Positions 34,800 to 42,103 of a DNA stretch of 42,103 bases are shown here, piece by piece. Origin of the DNA: Thermoplasmata archaeon (GTDB taxonomy: Archaea > Thermoplasmatota > Thermoplasmata > Thermoplasmatales > Thermoplasmataceae); contig JAKAVO010000014.1 of NCBI GenBank assembly GCA_021817255.1, positions 1 through 42,103 on the forward strand, in the 5' to 3' direction. The position numbers and the translations under genes were made by a program. The first letter of the stretch is position 1. Each line of letters begins with the position of its first letter. The notes under the pieces were generated by a model. It did not search any database, was not told where the DNA came from, and saw only the letters and a program-made list of their open reading frames with translations.

Positions 34800-36017
34800 A
34801 TGGAAGATAGATTTGAAATATCTGGAACATCCTTAAGGATAATTCTTGATTCACGGGGAAACAAGACGGTGGAGGCTACTCTTGCCCTGAAAACGGGAGC
34901 CGTTGGAGTATGCTCTGCACCTGCCGGAGCCAGTACGGGTGCAACCGAAGTTATTCCATTCAGGGATGGCAGGGCTGAAGAAAGCCTGAATTATTTTGAA
35001 AGAAATGTAAAGGAATCCCTTAAGGGGTTCAACGGGTTAAACCAGGTGGGTTTCGATGCACTGTTGAAGAATATAGACGGGACAGAGAATTTTTCAGCCA
35101 TGGGTGGAAACGTTTCAACAGCGCTTTCTATTGCACTTTCAAAGGCCGTGGCAAAAGAGATTGGCATACCCCTATACAGGTATGTGGGCGGAAATTTCAG
35201 GATGAAGCCGCCTAAACCCATTGGAAATGTTATTGGCGGTGGAAAACATGCTATAAATGGCACAACATTCCAGGAATTTTTAGTATCCAATGATTCTTCT
35301 TCATTTCTTGAGGCAATAGAAATAAACTCACTGATACACAAGAAAATAGGAGAAAAGGCAAAAGCCCTCATGAAGAATGTGAGCATTGGAGTTGGTGACG
35401 AAAGGGCGTGGGTATTATCAATCAGTGACGAAAAGGCAATGGAATTGCTGAAAGATTCTGCAAATGAAGTTGCCAATGAAAGGAAGGTAAGAGTTTACCT
35501 TGGTTTTGATGCCGCAGCTTCCAGTTTTTATGAAAAGGGAAAATATGTTTACAGGGAGAAAAAGAGGGATCAGGGTGAGCAGGTTCAGTATGTAATTGAC
35601 GCCCATAAGAAATATGGTTTCTATTACATGGAAGATCCGATGGATGAGGCTGATTTTGAAGGCCATGCTGAAATAACCAAAGCTGTGGGAAAGAATGCGT
35701 TGATTGTCGGGGATGACCTTTATACAACCAATGCTTCGAGGATCAGGAAAGGGATAGAAACTAAAGCTACAAATGGAGTCCTCATAAAAGTGAATCAGAT
35801 TGGAACATTGACAGATACCTGGGATGCAGTTAAAACTGCCACTTCAGCATCAATGAAGAATGTAATATCCCACAGAAGCGGGGAAACTACAGATGATTTC
35901 ATAGCCCACCTCTCTCTTGCATTCTCTTCCACTTTTATAAAGAGCGGTACTATAGGTGGCGAGAGACTTGCAAAACTAAATGAACTTGCGAGGATTCAGG
36001 AAGAGATTGAGTACTGA
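34800..36017 (+). CDS. eno: Enolase
   Basis: About 405 residues; converts 2-phosphoglycerate to phosphoenolpyruvate. Motifs include [49 protein letters not shown] and [12 protein letters not shown] (metal ligands). [25 protein letters not shown] (catalytic Lys) and [16 protein letters not shown] follow. The usual GAPCRSERVAKYN near the end is here [13 protein letters not shown]. The ATG at 34800 gives the normal N-terminus; an in-frame GTG at 34779 would add seven residues. Confidence 0.93.
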   Translation: MEDRFEISGTSLRIILDSRGNKTVEATLALKTGAVGVCSAPAGASTGATEVIPFRDGRAEESLNYFERNVKESLKGFNGLNQVGFDALLKNIDGTENFSAMGGNVSTALSIALSKAVAKEIGIPLYRYVGGNFRMKPPKPIGNVIGGGKHAINGTTFQEFLVSNDSSSFLEAIEINSLIHKKIGEKAKALMKNVSIGVGDERAWVLSISDEKAMELLKDSANEVANERKVRVYLGFDAAASSFYEKGKYVYREKKRDQGEQVQYVIDAHKKYGFYYMEDPMDEADFEGHAEITKAVGKNALIVGDDLYTTNASRIRKGIETKATNGVLIKVNQIGTLTDTWDAVKTATSASMKNVISHRSGETTDDFIAHLSLAFSSTFIKSGTIGGERLAKLNELARIQEEIEY

Positions 36018-36825
36018 AATTCTAAATTTGGTTGGATCAGGCCTCCGGGGGACGGAGAGCCTTACAGCAGAAGAACTTGAGATTCTCAGAAGATCTGATT
36101 TTGTTTTCATAGACGGTTATACATCAATATTTCCGGATAATTTCAAGGAAAAACTTGAAAAGATAATTTCTAAAGGCATAACTATTTTGGGCAGAAACGA
36201 AATAGAAACTTTCTCCTTTTTGGAAAAAGCAGGTGGAGAAACATCCCTGATAGTATCCGGCGATCCACTTGCATCTACAACGCACTTTTCAGTTATCAGA
36301 TTCTGCAATGAGAATCGCATAACATGGAAATTATTTGAAAATGCATCAATAATGAGTGCAGTTCCTGGAAGAACCGGACTTTCATCGTACCGTACAGGAA
36401 CAATTGTGTCCCTGCCTGATATTTATGATAATTATGTTCCAGTCAGCCCTCTCCAGAAGATTGTCAGCAACATAAGAAATGAACTCCACACAATAATGCT
36501 TATTGACTTGAAGAAAGGAAAAAATCTTGATATAAAAAGGGTTCTAGAGATAATAAAAAGAATGGTTGAGAAGATCGGTTATGATGTTATCCTTGACATG
36601 CCTGCATTTGTTTTGCAGAGAGTGGGATGGGAGGATGAGAACCTGTTTTTTGCTGCCTTGAAGAACCTGCCGGATATCATCGTGAAATCCCCTTACTGCA
36701 TAGTATTGCCTTTCAGGCCAGACTCCAATGAGCTGGAAAACATGCATTCAATTGGGATTGATAATGACTTTGCATTCAGGAATTTTGATTACTCCTGGTT
36801 TCAAAACGAAAGCAATAATCTTTGA
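36007..36825 (+). CDS. dphB: Diphthine synthase
   Basis: About 272 residues of the tetrapyrrole methylase-like fold. It methylates the modified histidine of elongation factor 2 with SAM during diphthamide synthesis. [15 protein letters not shown] matches the N-terminal DphB pattern, and [42 protein letters not shown] and [10 protein letters not shown] are all family stretches. The TTG at 36007 (AGGA at 35998-36001) fits homologues that begin just before this glycine-rich loop. An ATG at 35980 would add nine residues and lengthen the overlap with enolase. Confidence 0.85.
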   Translation: MSTEILNLVGSGLRGTESLTAEELEILRRSDFVFIDGYTSIFPDNFKEKLEKIISKGITILGRNEIETFSFLEKAGGETSLIVSGDPLASTTHFSVIRFCNENRITWKLFENASIMSAVPGRTGLSSYRTGTIVSLPDIYDNYVPVSPLQKIVSNIRNELHTIMLIDLKKGKNLDIKRVLEIIKRMVEKIGYDVILDMPAFVLQRVGWEDENLFFAALKNLPDIIVKSPYCIVLPFRPDSNELENMHSIGIDNDFAFRNFDYSWFQNESNNL

Positions 36826-36952
36826 TTTTTTCCTGAACAAATGCAACTGGGAAAAATCCCCTTAATTGAATTTGATAAAGAATACAATATTTTATAAGGA
36901 GATTGAGTGGAATGGCTTCTTTATAAAGGAATGTTGCAAATGAATTAATCTA

Positions 36953-36963
36953 AAAAATATTAA
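36953..36963 (+). promoter_or_regulatory. TATA-like element before the PEBP gene
   Basis: AAAAATATTAA lies 23-33 nt before the ATG at 36986, compatible with a leaderless transcript that would begin the 37-40 kb gene string. Confidence 0.45.
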
Positions 36964-36985
36964 ACACTTATGTTATACAGAAAAT

Positions 36986-37450
36986 ATGACTTTTGAAATG
37001 CAGGTTGATGGAATTAAATATGGAGAGGAGATTTCTGACAAATATACGTGCAGAGGCCAGAATATCTCTCCAGAAATCAAATGGAAAGATGCACCTTCCT
37101 CAGCCAAAGAAATTGTTTTGTTTATGGATGACAAGGACGCACCAAAAAAGTCGTTTAACCACTGGTGCATGAGGAATATTCTGACTTCTGCAGGAGGAAT
37201 CCACGAGAATGTCCCTGTGGCAGAAAAGACAGAAGAAGGCTGGGTACAGCTAAAAAATGATTTTAATAAAAATGGATATGGCGGGCCATGTCCTCCTGGA
37301 AAGAAAACGCATAAATATACAGTAACGTTATATGCATTAGTAAGGCCGTTGAGTGATTCGGAAACATCGGACAGGGAAGCTATGAGAAAACTGTGCGAAA
37401 CACTTATGGTCAAAAAGGTTACATGGATGTTTACCTATGGAAAAAAATGA
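36986..37450 (+). CDS. YbhB/YbcL-type Raf kinase inhibitor-like protein (PEBP)
   Basis: A 154-residue member of the phosphatidylethanolamine-binding protein family. YTCRGQNISPEIKWKDAP, MDDKDAPKKSFNHWCMRNI and YGGPCPPGKKTHKYTVTLYA are the family hallmarks of the anion-binding pocket. The molecular role in prokaryotes is unknown. The next gene overlaps its end by 14 nt. Confidence 0.9.
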   Translation: MTFEMQVDGIKYGEEISDKYTCRGQNISPEIKWKDAPSSAKEIVLFMDDKDAPKKSFNHWCMRNILTSAGGIHENVPVAEKTEEGWVQLKNDFNKNGYGGPCPPGKKTHKYTVTLYALVRPLSDSETSDREAMRKLCETLMVKKVTWMFTYGKK

Positions 37451-37988
37451 CGGAAAACTGCCTCTGATAATAATGGCTGGTGGTACTGGAACCAGAATGA
37501 ATATGCCAGACAAAGGGCTGCTTATGATCCAGGGAGAAACCCTGATTGGAAGAAACCTTAAGATTTTGAAGGAGAAAACAGAACCCGTTTATCTCGTAGT
37601 TACACCCCATACAGAGATTACAGAAAAGTATTATTCTGAGACACTCAATATTATAAAAACAACCAAAAAGGGGTATGCCGAGGACTTAGGGGATGTTCTT
37701 AGGAAAGTGAATTCCTATCCTGTTATGGTGATTCCAGGAGATATTTATTTTTCGGAAGAAGAGATTCTTGAGAATTTTATTGACACTGCGTTGAAGATTG
37801 GAAAAGGCATAGTTTCCATGCTTGTAGAAGGGTTATTCTGCGGAGTCAGCTTATTTTTCTCGCCACCTGATAATGTAAAAAGTGATGATTACAGTTCTTT
37901 CGATGTTTCCGAAAAGCAGGCCTATAACGTAAATACTGTTGAAGATTTCTTCCTTATCCTCAACAGGATGAAAAAATTGAAGAACTGA
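37437..37988 (+). CDS. CobY-like adenosylcobinamide-phosphate guanylyltransferase
   Basis: A 183-residue nucleotidyltransferase. LIIMAGGTGTRMNMPDKGLL is the NTP-binding loop of the MobA/CobY fold; KKGYAEDL matches the GKGYIEDL of methanogen CobY, and YNVNTVEDF corresponds to its FNINTKDDL. CobY transfers GMP to adenosylcobinamide phosphate in cobamide assembly and salvage. The usual EKPL is DKGL here. It overlaps the PEBP gene by 14 nt and is followed at once by a membrane protein. Confidence 0.75.
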   Translation: MEKNDGKLPLIIMAGGTGTRMNMPDKGLLMIQGETLIGRNLKILKEKTEPVYLVVTPHTEITEKYYSETLNIIKTTKKGYAEDLGDVLRKVNSYPVMVIPGDIYFSEEEILENFIDTALKIGKGIVSMLVEGLFCGVSLFFSPPDNVKSDDYSSFDVSEKQAYNVNTVEDFFLILNRMKKLKN

Positions 37989-37989
37989 T

Positions 37990-38412
37990 ATGGCAAGTGA
38001 AAGGGCAAAGAGTGCAGTAAAGTCTCTCACAGTTTTTTTCTCACACTTCAGGAATAACAGGGATGCGGCTGCTGTGATGCTTGTGGGCTCCATTATTACC
38101 CTGTTGGTTTCAATCCCCATACTTTATATTTCCATTCAAACAGGGCACTTTCAACAAATCAACAATGCAATATTTGAGTCGGTGACTGATGTGGTTTCTC
38201 CTGTTGTTGAAGTTCTGGCATCAATCTTATTGTTCAGCAGGGTTTCTCTTCACAGATCTATGGGAGGGCTCGGCATACTGATGGGGATAATTTCCCTGCC
38301 TGAAAGTGAAGGGGGGCTGCTCATTGGTTTCATCCTTGTCGTTATTGGAGGGATCATGAGCATATTGTACAGGGAACCATATATAGCGAATAATACAGGG
38401 AATAATCATTGA
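37990..38412 (+). CDS. Small polytopic membrane protein
   Basis: A 140-residue protein with an N-terminal charged segment and three to four membrane helices (about 27-48, 65-83, 92-104, 110-128). Family not recognised. It starts one base after the cobY-like stop codon, so it probably belongs to the same transcript as the NfeD-like genes downstream. Confidence 0.65.
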   Translation: MASERAKSAVKSLTVFFSHFRNNRDAAAVMLVGSIITLLVSIPILYISIQTGHFQQINNAIFESVTDVVSPVVEVLASILLFSRVSLHRSMGGLGILMGIISLPESEGGLLIGFILVVIGGIMSILYREPYIANNTGNNH

Positions 38413-38450
38413 GAATTCGCCACAAAAATAAACAAGATTAAATAATATCA

Positions 38451-38777
38451 ATGCAATGGACAAAAACGATCTCTAACACTGTTTACTATCTGTCCCTGCT
38501 TCTTGCTGCAATAGGATTTTTTTTCCTTGGAGCCTGGTTTTATCAGGTAGTTTCATGGTATCCCCGTGGCGGAAAGCCGGTTACTGGAGCTAAAAGCCTT
38601 ATTGGCAAGACCGGCCAGATTGTAAGGGATAATGGTACAAACATGGTTGTAAGGGTTGATGGCCAGAACTGGAATGCAAAATATTCGGGAAATATTCGCC
38701 CTGCAGTAGGGGAGAAAGTCAAAGTTCTGGCAATTAGAGGACTGAATCTTTTAATAGAACCGGTAAAGAAAAGCTAA
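38451..38777 (+). CDS. NfeD-like membrane protein 1 (one helix plus OB fold)
   Basis: A 108-residue protein. One membrane helix (about 12-34) precedes an NfeD C-terminal OB domain: LIGKTGQIVRDNG, then VRVDGQNWNAKYSG and a closing LNLLIEP strand. Short NfeD proteins normally work with SPFH/stomatin-type membrane scaffolds, but no stomatin gene is in the window. A nearly identical OB domain follows in the next gene. Confidence 0.8.
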   Translation: MQWTKTISNTVYYLSLLLAAIGFFFLGAWFYQVVSWYPRGGKPVTGAKSLIGKTGQIVRDNGTNMVVRVDGQNWNAKYSGNIRPAVGEKVKVLAIRGLNLLIEPVKKS

Positions 38778-38836
38778 AAAGCAGGGAAGCTAAAGATTTA
38801 GAATAACGTTAAATAATTATAATTCAATCCCGGACT

Positions 38837-39151
38837 ATGGTCAGCAACGGTGTGTTTTATGTATCCGTACTTCTTGTTGCCATAGGATTCTTCTTTCTTG
38901 GATCATGGTTTTACAGGTTTATACTGTGGTACCCAAGAGGTGGCAAAGCAGTGACAGGAACCAAAGCACTTATTGGCAAGACCGGCCAGATAGTAAGGGA
39001 TAACGGGACAACCATGGTTGTAAGGGTTGATGGCCAGAACTGGAATGCAAAATATGCTGGTGGCATAAGGCCTGAAGTAGGAGAAAGCGTGATCGTAAAG
39101 GCTGTTAACGGGCTCAATCTTCTTGTTGAGGATGCTAAAAATGGGAATTGA
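38837..39151 (+). CDS. NfeD-like membrane protein 2 (tandem paralogue)
   Basis: A 104-residue tandem copy of the previous gene with the same helix plus OB arrangement. The region from LIGKTGQIV to NWNAKY differs from copy 1 by one residue, and the DNA there differs at only about five positions. The membrane helix and C-terminus have diverged more. It has an AT-rich promoter-like tract (38809-38821) of its own. The two may form a hetero-oligomer. Confidence 0.8.
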   Translation: MVSNGVFYVSVLLVAIGFFFLGSWFYRFILWYPRGGKAVTGTKALIGKTGQIVRDNGTTMVVRVDGQNWNAKYAGGIRPEVGESVIVKAVNGLNLLVEDAKNGN

Positions 39152-39353
39152 CTGCTCAGATCTTGGAAGGGCCCTTGTTATTAGAAGGGATGGAACACGG
39201 AAATTGCTTTCTCTTGAGGAAACAATAAAATTATGCCAGGAATCACTGGAGACTGGAAAGGCATTTCATGAAATCCTGAAAAAAAGCGAGCCGGCTCTTA
39301 AGGTCATAAGATTTATACAGGATGAGGGTGGCAATGATAATACTGGAAAATGA
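39141..39353 (+). CDS. Small soluble hypothetical protein
   Basis: A 70-residue protein starting with MGIDCSDLGRALVIRRDGTR. The rest is helical (LSLEETIKLCQESLETGKAF). It overlaps the NfeD 2 stop codon and the start of the epimerase gene, so it sits inside the string and is probably translated. The ATG at 39141 is preferred over a TTG at 39123. No family recognised. Confidence 0.6.
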   Translation: MGIDCSDLGRALVIRRDGTRKLLSLEETIKLCQESLETGKAFHEILKKSEPALKVIRFIQDEGGNDNTGK

Positions 39354-40152
39354 GTCTCTTAAAATTGCCATAGACCCTGACGGATGTTACGTTGAGAGCC
39401 TGGAATTCAGGGGAAATGAAATGATCAAGAAGACAGATGATGGCCATAAAACACACGGTGGATGTGCGCCATTGTTTCCATATGCAAACAGGATAAAGGG
39501 GGGCAAATATGAGTGGTTGGGGAAAACTTATAAATTTCCAACCGGGCCGGATGGAAACTCTATTCATGGTTTTGCAAAGGACAGGAAGTGGGAAGTTCTG
39601 GATAAGGCGGATCAGATGGCGACATTCATGCTAAATATGAAAGAAGAATACTATCCCTTCGACATCGATGCCACACTTAAAATTGGCCTTACTGAATATG
39701 GATTTTTTGAAAAAGCCATATTCCGGAATAATGGAGAATCGCCTGCGCCACTGAGCCCCGGATTTCATCCCTATTTTGTGACTGGCTCCAACTGGGAGAT
39801 TTATCTTGATCACAGGCCATTAAAATCACTGAAGGAGGATCAATATTTTCCTTCAGGAAACTATTCAGAATTTTACAGGCATTTCTACCGGAAGGACTCG
39901 CACATTTTTGATGATTGTTTCAAGTATAGCGGAAATATCAAGGTGAAAGGGGATTATTTTGCATATCTGATAGAAACAACAAACTCCGATTTCTTTATGG
40001 TGTATGATGGAAAGTTCAGTGAGTCGAGATCTGTAGCTGTGGAACCAATGGCTTCAGCTGTAAACTCATTTCAAAATGGGCTGGGGCTGAAATCGCTCAA
40101 GCCATCTGAAGAGATGGAATTTGGGTTTTCAGTCTCTATTATGCCAATTTAG
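39334..40152 (+). CDS. Aldose 1-epimerase family protein
   Basis: About 272 residues of the galactose mutarotase fold. APLFPYANRIKGGKYEWLGK and NSIHGFAKDR are the conserved N-terminal motifs with the catalytic-region His. SPGFHPYFV holds the second His, and SVAVEPMAS includes the C-terminal acidic region. It probably interconverts anomers of a sugar or sugar phosphate. The ATG at 39334 has a GAGG SD at 39324-39327; an ATG at 39322 is also in frame. Confidence 0.85.
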   Translation: MIILENESLKIAIDPDGCYVESLEFRGNEMIKKTDDGHKTHGGCAPLFPYANRIKGGKYEWLGKTYKFPTGPDGNSIHGFAKDRKWEVLDKADQMATFMLNMKEEYYPFDIDATLKIGLTEYGFFEKAIFRNNGESPAPLSPGFHPYFVTGSNWEIYLDHRPLKSLKEDQYFPSGNYSEFYRHFYRKDSHIFDDCFKYSGNIKVKGDYFAYLIETTNSDFFMVYDGKFSESRSVAVEPMASAVNSFQNGLGLKSLKPSEEMEFGFSVSIMPI

Positions 40153-40156
40153 AGTT

Positions 40157-40651
40157 CTATCTTGTACGAAAATGCTTGAACACTATGCCAACAGTTTCCC
40201 CCAGAATAATGCCTGCAAGAAATGTAAATGTGATAGTGATTATTGGGTCCACAAATGTTGGAAAAGTAGGTTCATAAAGATAAGTATACCACTTTACAAG
40301 AAACAGAAACGACCAGGCTATGGCAACTCCCGCTGATGACTGGTATATTTCATTTCCCTTCCTCTTGATAATTTGGGAAAGGTCCCCAATAATAAAACCA
40401 ATGATGAAGCCTGTCAGATAAACAACCATTGAGAATTCGAACTGGAACAGCGTTAATGTGATTGTGGAGTAAAGAGTAAGAAGCAAGTAAATCGTGGGAT
40501 ATATGATAATTTTTCTCGAGTAATTTTTCCCCACTTTGGCTCTCACGGCTCGCAATGCCATCAGGAAAATAGTGAATAAGAGAAAAATATAAAATTGGAT
40601 TTTAAAACCCCTGACTATACTTATAATACTTTCCTGGCTCAATATGAACAT
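40157..40651 (-). CDS. Polytopic membrane protein
   Basis: A 164-residue protein with about four or five hydrophobic helices and a central basic loop (GDLSQIIKRKGNEIYQSS). No family recognised. It is convergent with the epimerase gene (4 nt between stop codons) and starts at an ATG near a run of AT-rich sequence that could act as promoter. Confidence 0.6.
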   Translation of the reverse strand: MFILSQESIISIVRGFKIQFYIFLLFTIFLMALRAVRAKVGKNYSRKIIIYPTIYLLLTLYSTITLTLFQFEFSMVVYLTGFIIGFIIGDLSQIIKRKGNEIYQSSAGVAIAWSFLFLVKWYTYLYEPTFPTFVDPIITITFTFLAGIILGETVGIVFKHFRTR

Positions 40652-40754
40652 ATTATGTTAACCCCACAACGGAATAAAACGGGTAATATGAAATTAGATT
40701 TATACTATTTCATTTTAGGTATCTGGTAATTCAATGTGGACATAGGGAGAATAT

Positions 40755-40835
40755 GAGAAAATATACTCTTCGATTGTTGGAATGGATAGTGACCACTATA
40801 ATTGCATTTGTTATGACATCTTACCCGCCATGATG
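40755..40835 (+). pseudogene. 26-codon membrane ORF ending in a TnpB-type right end
   Basis: An ORF beginning MRKYTLRLLEWIVTTIIAF after an AGGGAG tract; it looks like the start of a membrane helix. It ends at a TGA that lies within the right-end hairpin of a TnpB-type element, so it may be a gene truncated by the insertion. The call is tentative. Confidence 0.3.
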
Positions 40836-40857
40836 GGCGGTGTTTCCTGCTTCTGCA
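40814..40857 (-). mobile_element. Degenerate right end of a TnpB (IS200/IS605-type) element
   Basis: The plus strand reads TGACATCTTACCCGCC, then GGGCGG and TTTCCTGCTTCTGC. It is a decayed version of 41979-42022. The stem CCGCC/GGCGG flanks a short loop. On the minus strand this corresponds to the 3' end of tnpB and the hairpin end of the element. The element lies to the right. Confidence 0.7.
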
Positions 40858-40945
40858 ATGAAATTGCCATGCTAAGTGGTGGAATTGCTGTGGTACTACA
40901 CAAAGAGGAAGAAAACGATAAATATAGGAATGGGATAAGATAAAT

Positions 40946-41047
40946 ATGTATTCCTTTAAGAAGAAGATCGATTACACATTAATATTCGGTTATTTTCTCA
41001 TAGCCGGAGGTACATTAATCCTGGCATACGTTTTTGGCTTGATCTAA
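40946..41047 (+). CDS. 33-residue single-helix membrane protein
   Basis: ATG at 40946, TAA at 41045-41047. The protein begins MYSFKKKIDYTLIFGYF, with a basic N-terminus followed by one membrane helix and no extra tail. A TATA-like GATAAATATA at 40917-40926 lies 20-29 nt upstream, the spacing of a leaderless archaeal gene. It sits inside a decayed mobile-element region. Too short for confident family assignment, but promoter position and charge layout make it credible. Confidence 0.5.
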   Translation: MYSFKKKIDYTLIFGYFLIAGGTLILAYVFGLI

Positions 41048-41091
41048 ATAGCATTCTTTATTTTTGTTACTACAGTATCGGATTTCATATT

Positions 41092-41370
41092 CTAACCCTT
41101 TCCAAGGAAGATCTCTTTTTGTCTGTATGTCCATGATCCATCACAACCCTCACAGTAAATCCCTATTTTAACCCACTTTCCCGATGTCAAACCGCCAAGC
41201 CGCCTCACATCCCTGTCAATTTCGAGACCACAGATGCCCCAGTGGAAGATACAATCGGATAGATTCAGATCACTCTTCACCCACCCACATCCGGAACATG
41301 TTCTTGATGTGCCTCCCGGATCCACCAGTACCAACGTTCTTCCGGCACTTTGCAACCTGAATGAAATGAT
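41092..41370 (-). pseudogene. Decayed TnpB C-terminal fragment (zinc finger)
   Basis: The minus strand reads FVIISFRLQSAGRTLVLVDP, GGTSRTCSGCGWVKSDLNLS and HWGICGLEIDRDVRR. This matches the final RuvC/zinc-finger part of TnpB, where CSxCG...CxxCG and DRD precede the C-terminus. The second pair is altered (WGICGLE, with one Cys missing). The RuvC motifs upstream are absent and the tail is replaced by unrelated sequence. It is a non-functional remnant. Confidence 0.75.
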
Positions 41371-41978
41371 AACAAAGAGAGTGGACGGAGTGCGTTCCCA
41401 TGTCAAGGTCGTATGGCACAGTTGCAGTAACATTTTTGTTAACCATAAAGGTTTCGTTTTCATCCCTTCCCTTTCAGAAGGGAATTTTTCGCTCAATTTG
41501 TTAAAAAAAGGAGAGATGGAAATTACAGAAGACTTGCTTGCATTCGAAACCGTTGTTAACTTAGTCATACGGTTGAATGGTCATTTCGGGTTCATAGCTG
41601 AATATTTTGTCTGCTTTGGCGATAACGAAAAGAAAATTACTGGGCATCTATCCATTTTAGGATTTGAAATAAATCCTTATAGCATTGACGTGACAAAAAA
41701 ATGATAAATAAATTATATATTTGAGATTTACGAATGAACATGTCCTCTGGTCTGAGGCCATATTCGCCAAAATCCATCACAACTTACCTTAAAAATCTTT
41801 TCTATCTTCGGCACTGCCACATTCAGGTTAATAGATATCCGTGACATCCTCATTATTTTCCTATTAGCCCCTTCCTGGCCTTTAATTTTTCTTTTAACAA
41901 CCTTGTTTGTATAAAGAATTTCTATTCCACTTAATCTGATTTTCTTGAGTTGTAATCTAAATCGAGATAATGTCTATG

Positions 41979-42022
41979 TGACATCCTCCCCGCCCTATCG
42001 GACGGGGCTTCCTGCTTCTGCG
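41979..42022 (-). mobile_element. Right end hairpin of a second TnpB-type element
   Basis: TGACATCCTCCCCGCCC, a short loop, then GGACGGGGCTTCCTGCTTC form a stem of about eight pairs with one mismatch. This is the typical right end of IS200/IS605-type elements, overlapping the last codons of tnpB and the 3' end of its guide (omega) RNA on the minus strand. The element extends beyond the right window edge. Confidence 0.8.
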
Positions 42023-42103
42023 ATCTGAGTTGCCCTTGCGGGTAGTGCCCTGATCTCCACAGGCGTAACTTCGGGAGTGCCCCTCCCTAATTTCTTTATT
42101 CCT
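41995..42103 (-). CDS. TnpB C-terminal end (partial, enters from the right edge)
   Basis: The minus strand is open from the window edge to TAG at 41997-41995 and reads LGRGTPEVTPVEIRALPARA, then TQIAEAGSPVR. The ending TPVE...EAGSP is typical of TnpB C-termini. Unlike the fragment at 41092, it shows no damage in the part visible, so the element may be intact. Only 35 codons are inside the window. Confidence 0.75.
   Translation of the reverse strand, partial: GIKKLGRGTPEVTPVEIRALPARATQIAEAGSPVR

Noticed and set aside
41234-41704. A 156-codon plus-strand ORF with a natural-looking C-terminal half (about 41430-41704)
   Set aside because: Its first third is antisense to the TnpB zinc-finger fragment and no promoter or SD is seen. 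The latter part could be a relic, but nothing supports a gene.

Overview
The window is archaeal and most likely comes from a Thermoplasmatales relative (Ferroplasma/Cuniculiplasma-like). It is AT-rich and carries archaeal information-processing genes: RNA polymerase subunit E', Spt4, ribosomal proteins S24e and S27ae, membrane-anchored LonB, diphthine synthase, a Cgi121-like protein and GTP-dependent dephospho-CoA kinase. TATA boxes 20-30 nt upstream of start codons point to many leaderless mRNAs. A thermopsin-type surface protein, a Ta0216-like B12/radical SAM enzyme and a tRNA without encoded CCA fit the same group. The assignment is inferred from gene content and was not tested by a search.

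Layout, left to right. 1-1082: 3' part of a B12-binding/radical SAM enzyme. 1.6-3.1 kb: two tandem type IV pilin-like genes with nearly identical promoter, signal-peptide and 3' flanks but divergent mature parts. 3.2-5.7 kb: chlorite dismutase/HemQ-like protein overlapping ThiI, convergent with a TIGR00725/SLOG protein. 5.94 kb: tRNA-Asp(GTC). 6.2-7.1 kb: AzlC/AzlD exporter pair. 7.1-11.5 kb: an accessory island with a 1195-residue STAND-like protein (two P-loops, hydrophobic segment, coiled coil, TPR array) and a small divergent ORF. 11.5-13.6 kb: rpoE-spt4-DUF359 kinase-S24e-S27ae operon, convergent with DUF2175. 14.0-19.1 kb: a giant Lhr helicase with no ordinary start codon. 19.2-19.9 kb: small membrane protein plus winged-helix regulator.

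20.0-29.9 kb is a minus-strand surface/membrane block. A MoxR AAA ATPase, a DUF58 protein and three membrane proteins form one compact operon. Downstream lie a 1120-residue thermopsin/beta-helix surface protein, a 52-residue acidic ORF and a C-terminally anchored secreted protein. 30.2-36.8 kb (plus) holds a zinc-ribbon protein, then lonB-cgi121-pfkB-gamma carbonic anhydrase-enolase-dphB. 37.0-40.2 kb holds PEBP, CobY-like, a membrane protein, two tandem NfeD-like proteins, a small ORF and an aldose-1-epimerase homologue. The right end (40.7-42.1 kb) is a graveyard of IS200/IS605-type TnpB elements: a decayed TnpB zinc-finger fragment, two copies of the typical right-end hairpin, and the C-terminus of another TnpB entering from the right edge.

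The least conventional items are the dual P-loop STAND/TPR protein, the cassette-like pilin pair, and the long Lhr with an apparent non-canonical start.
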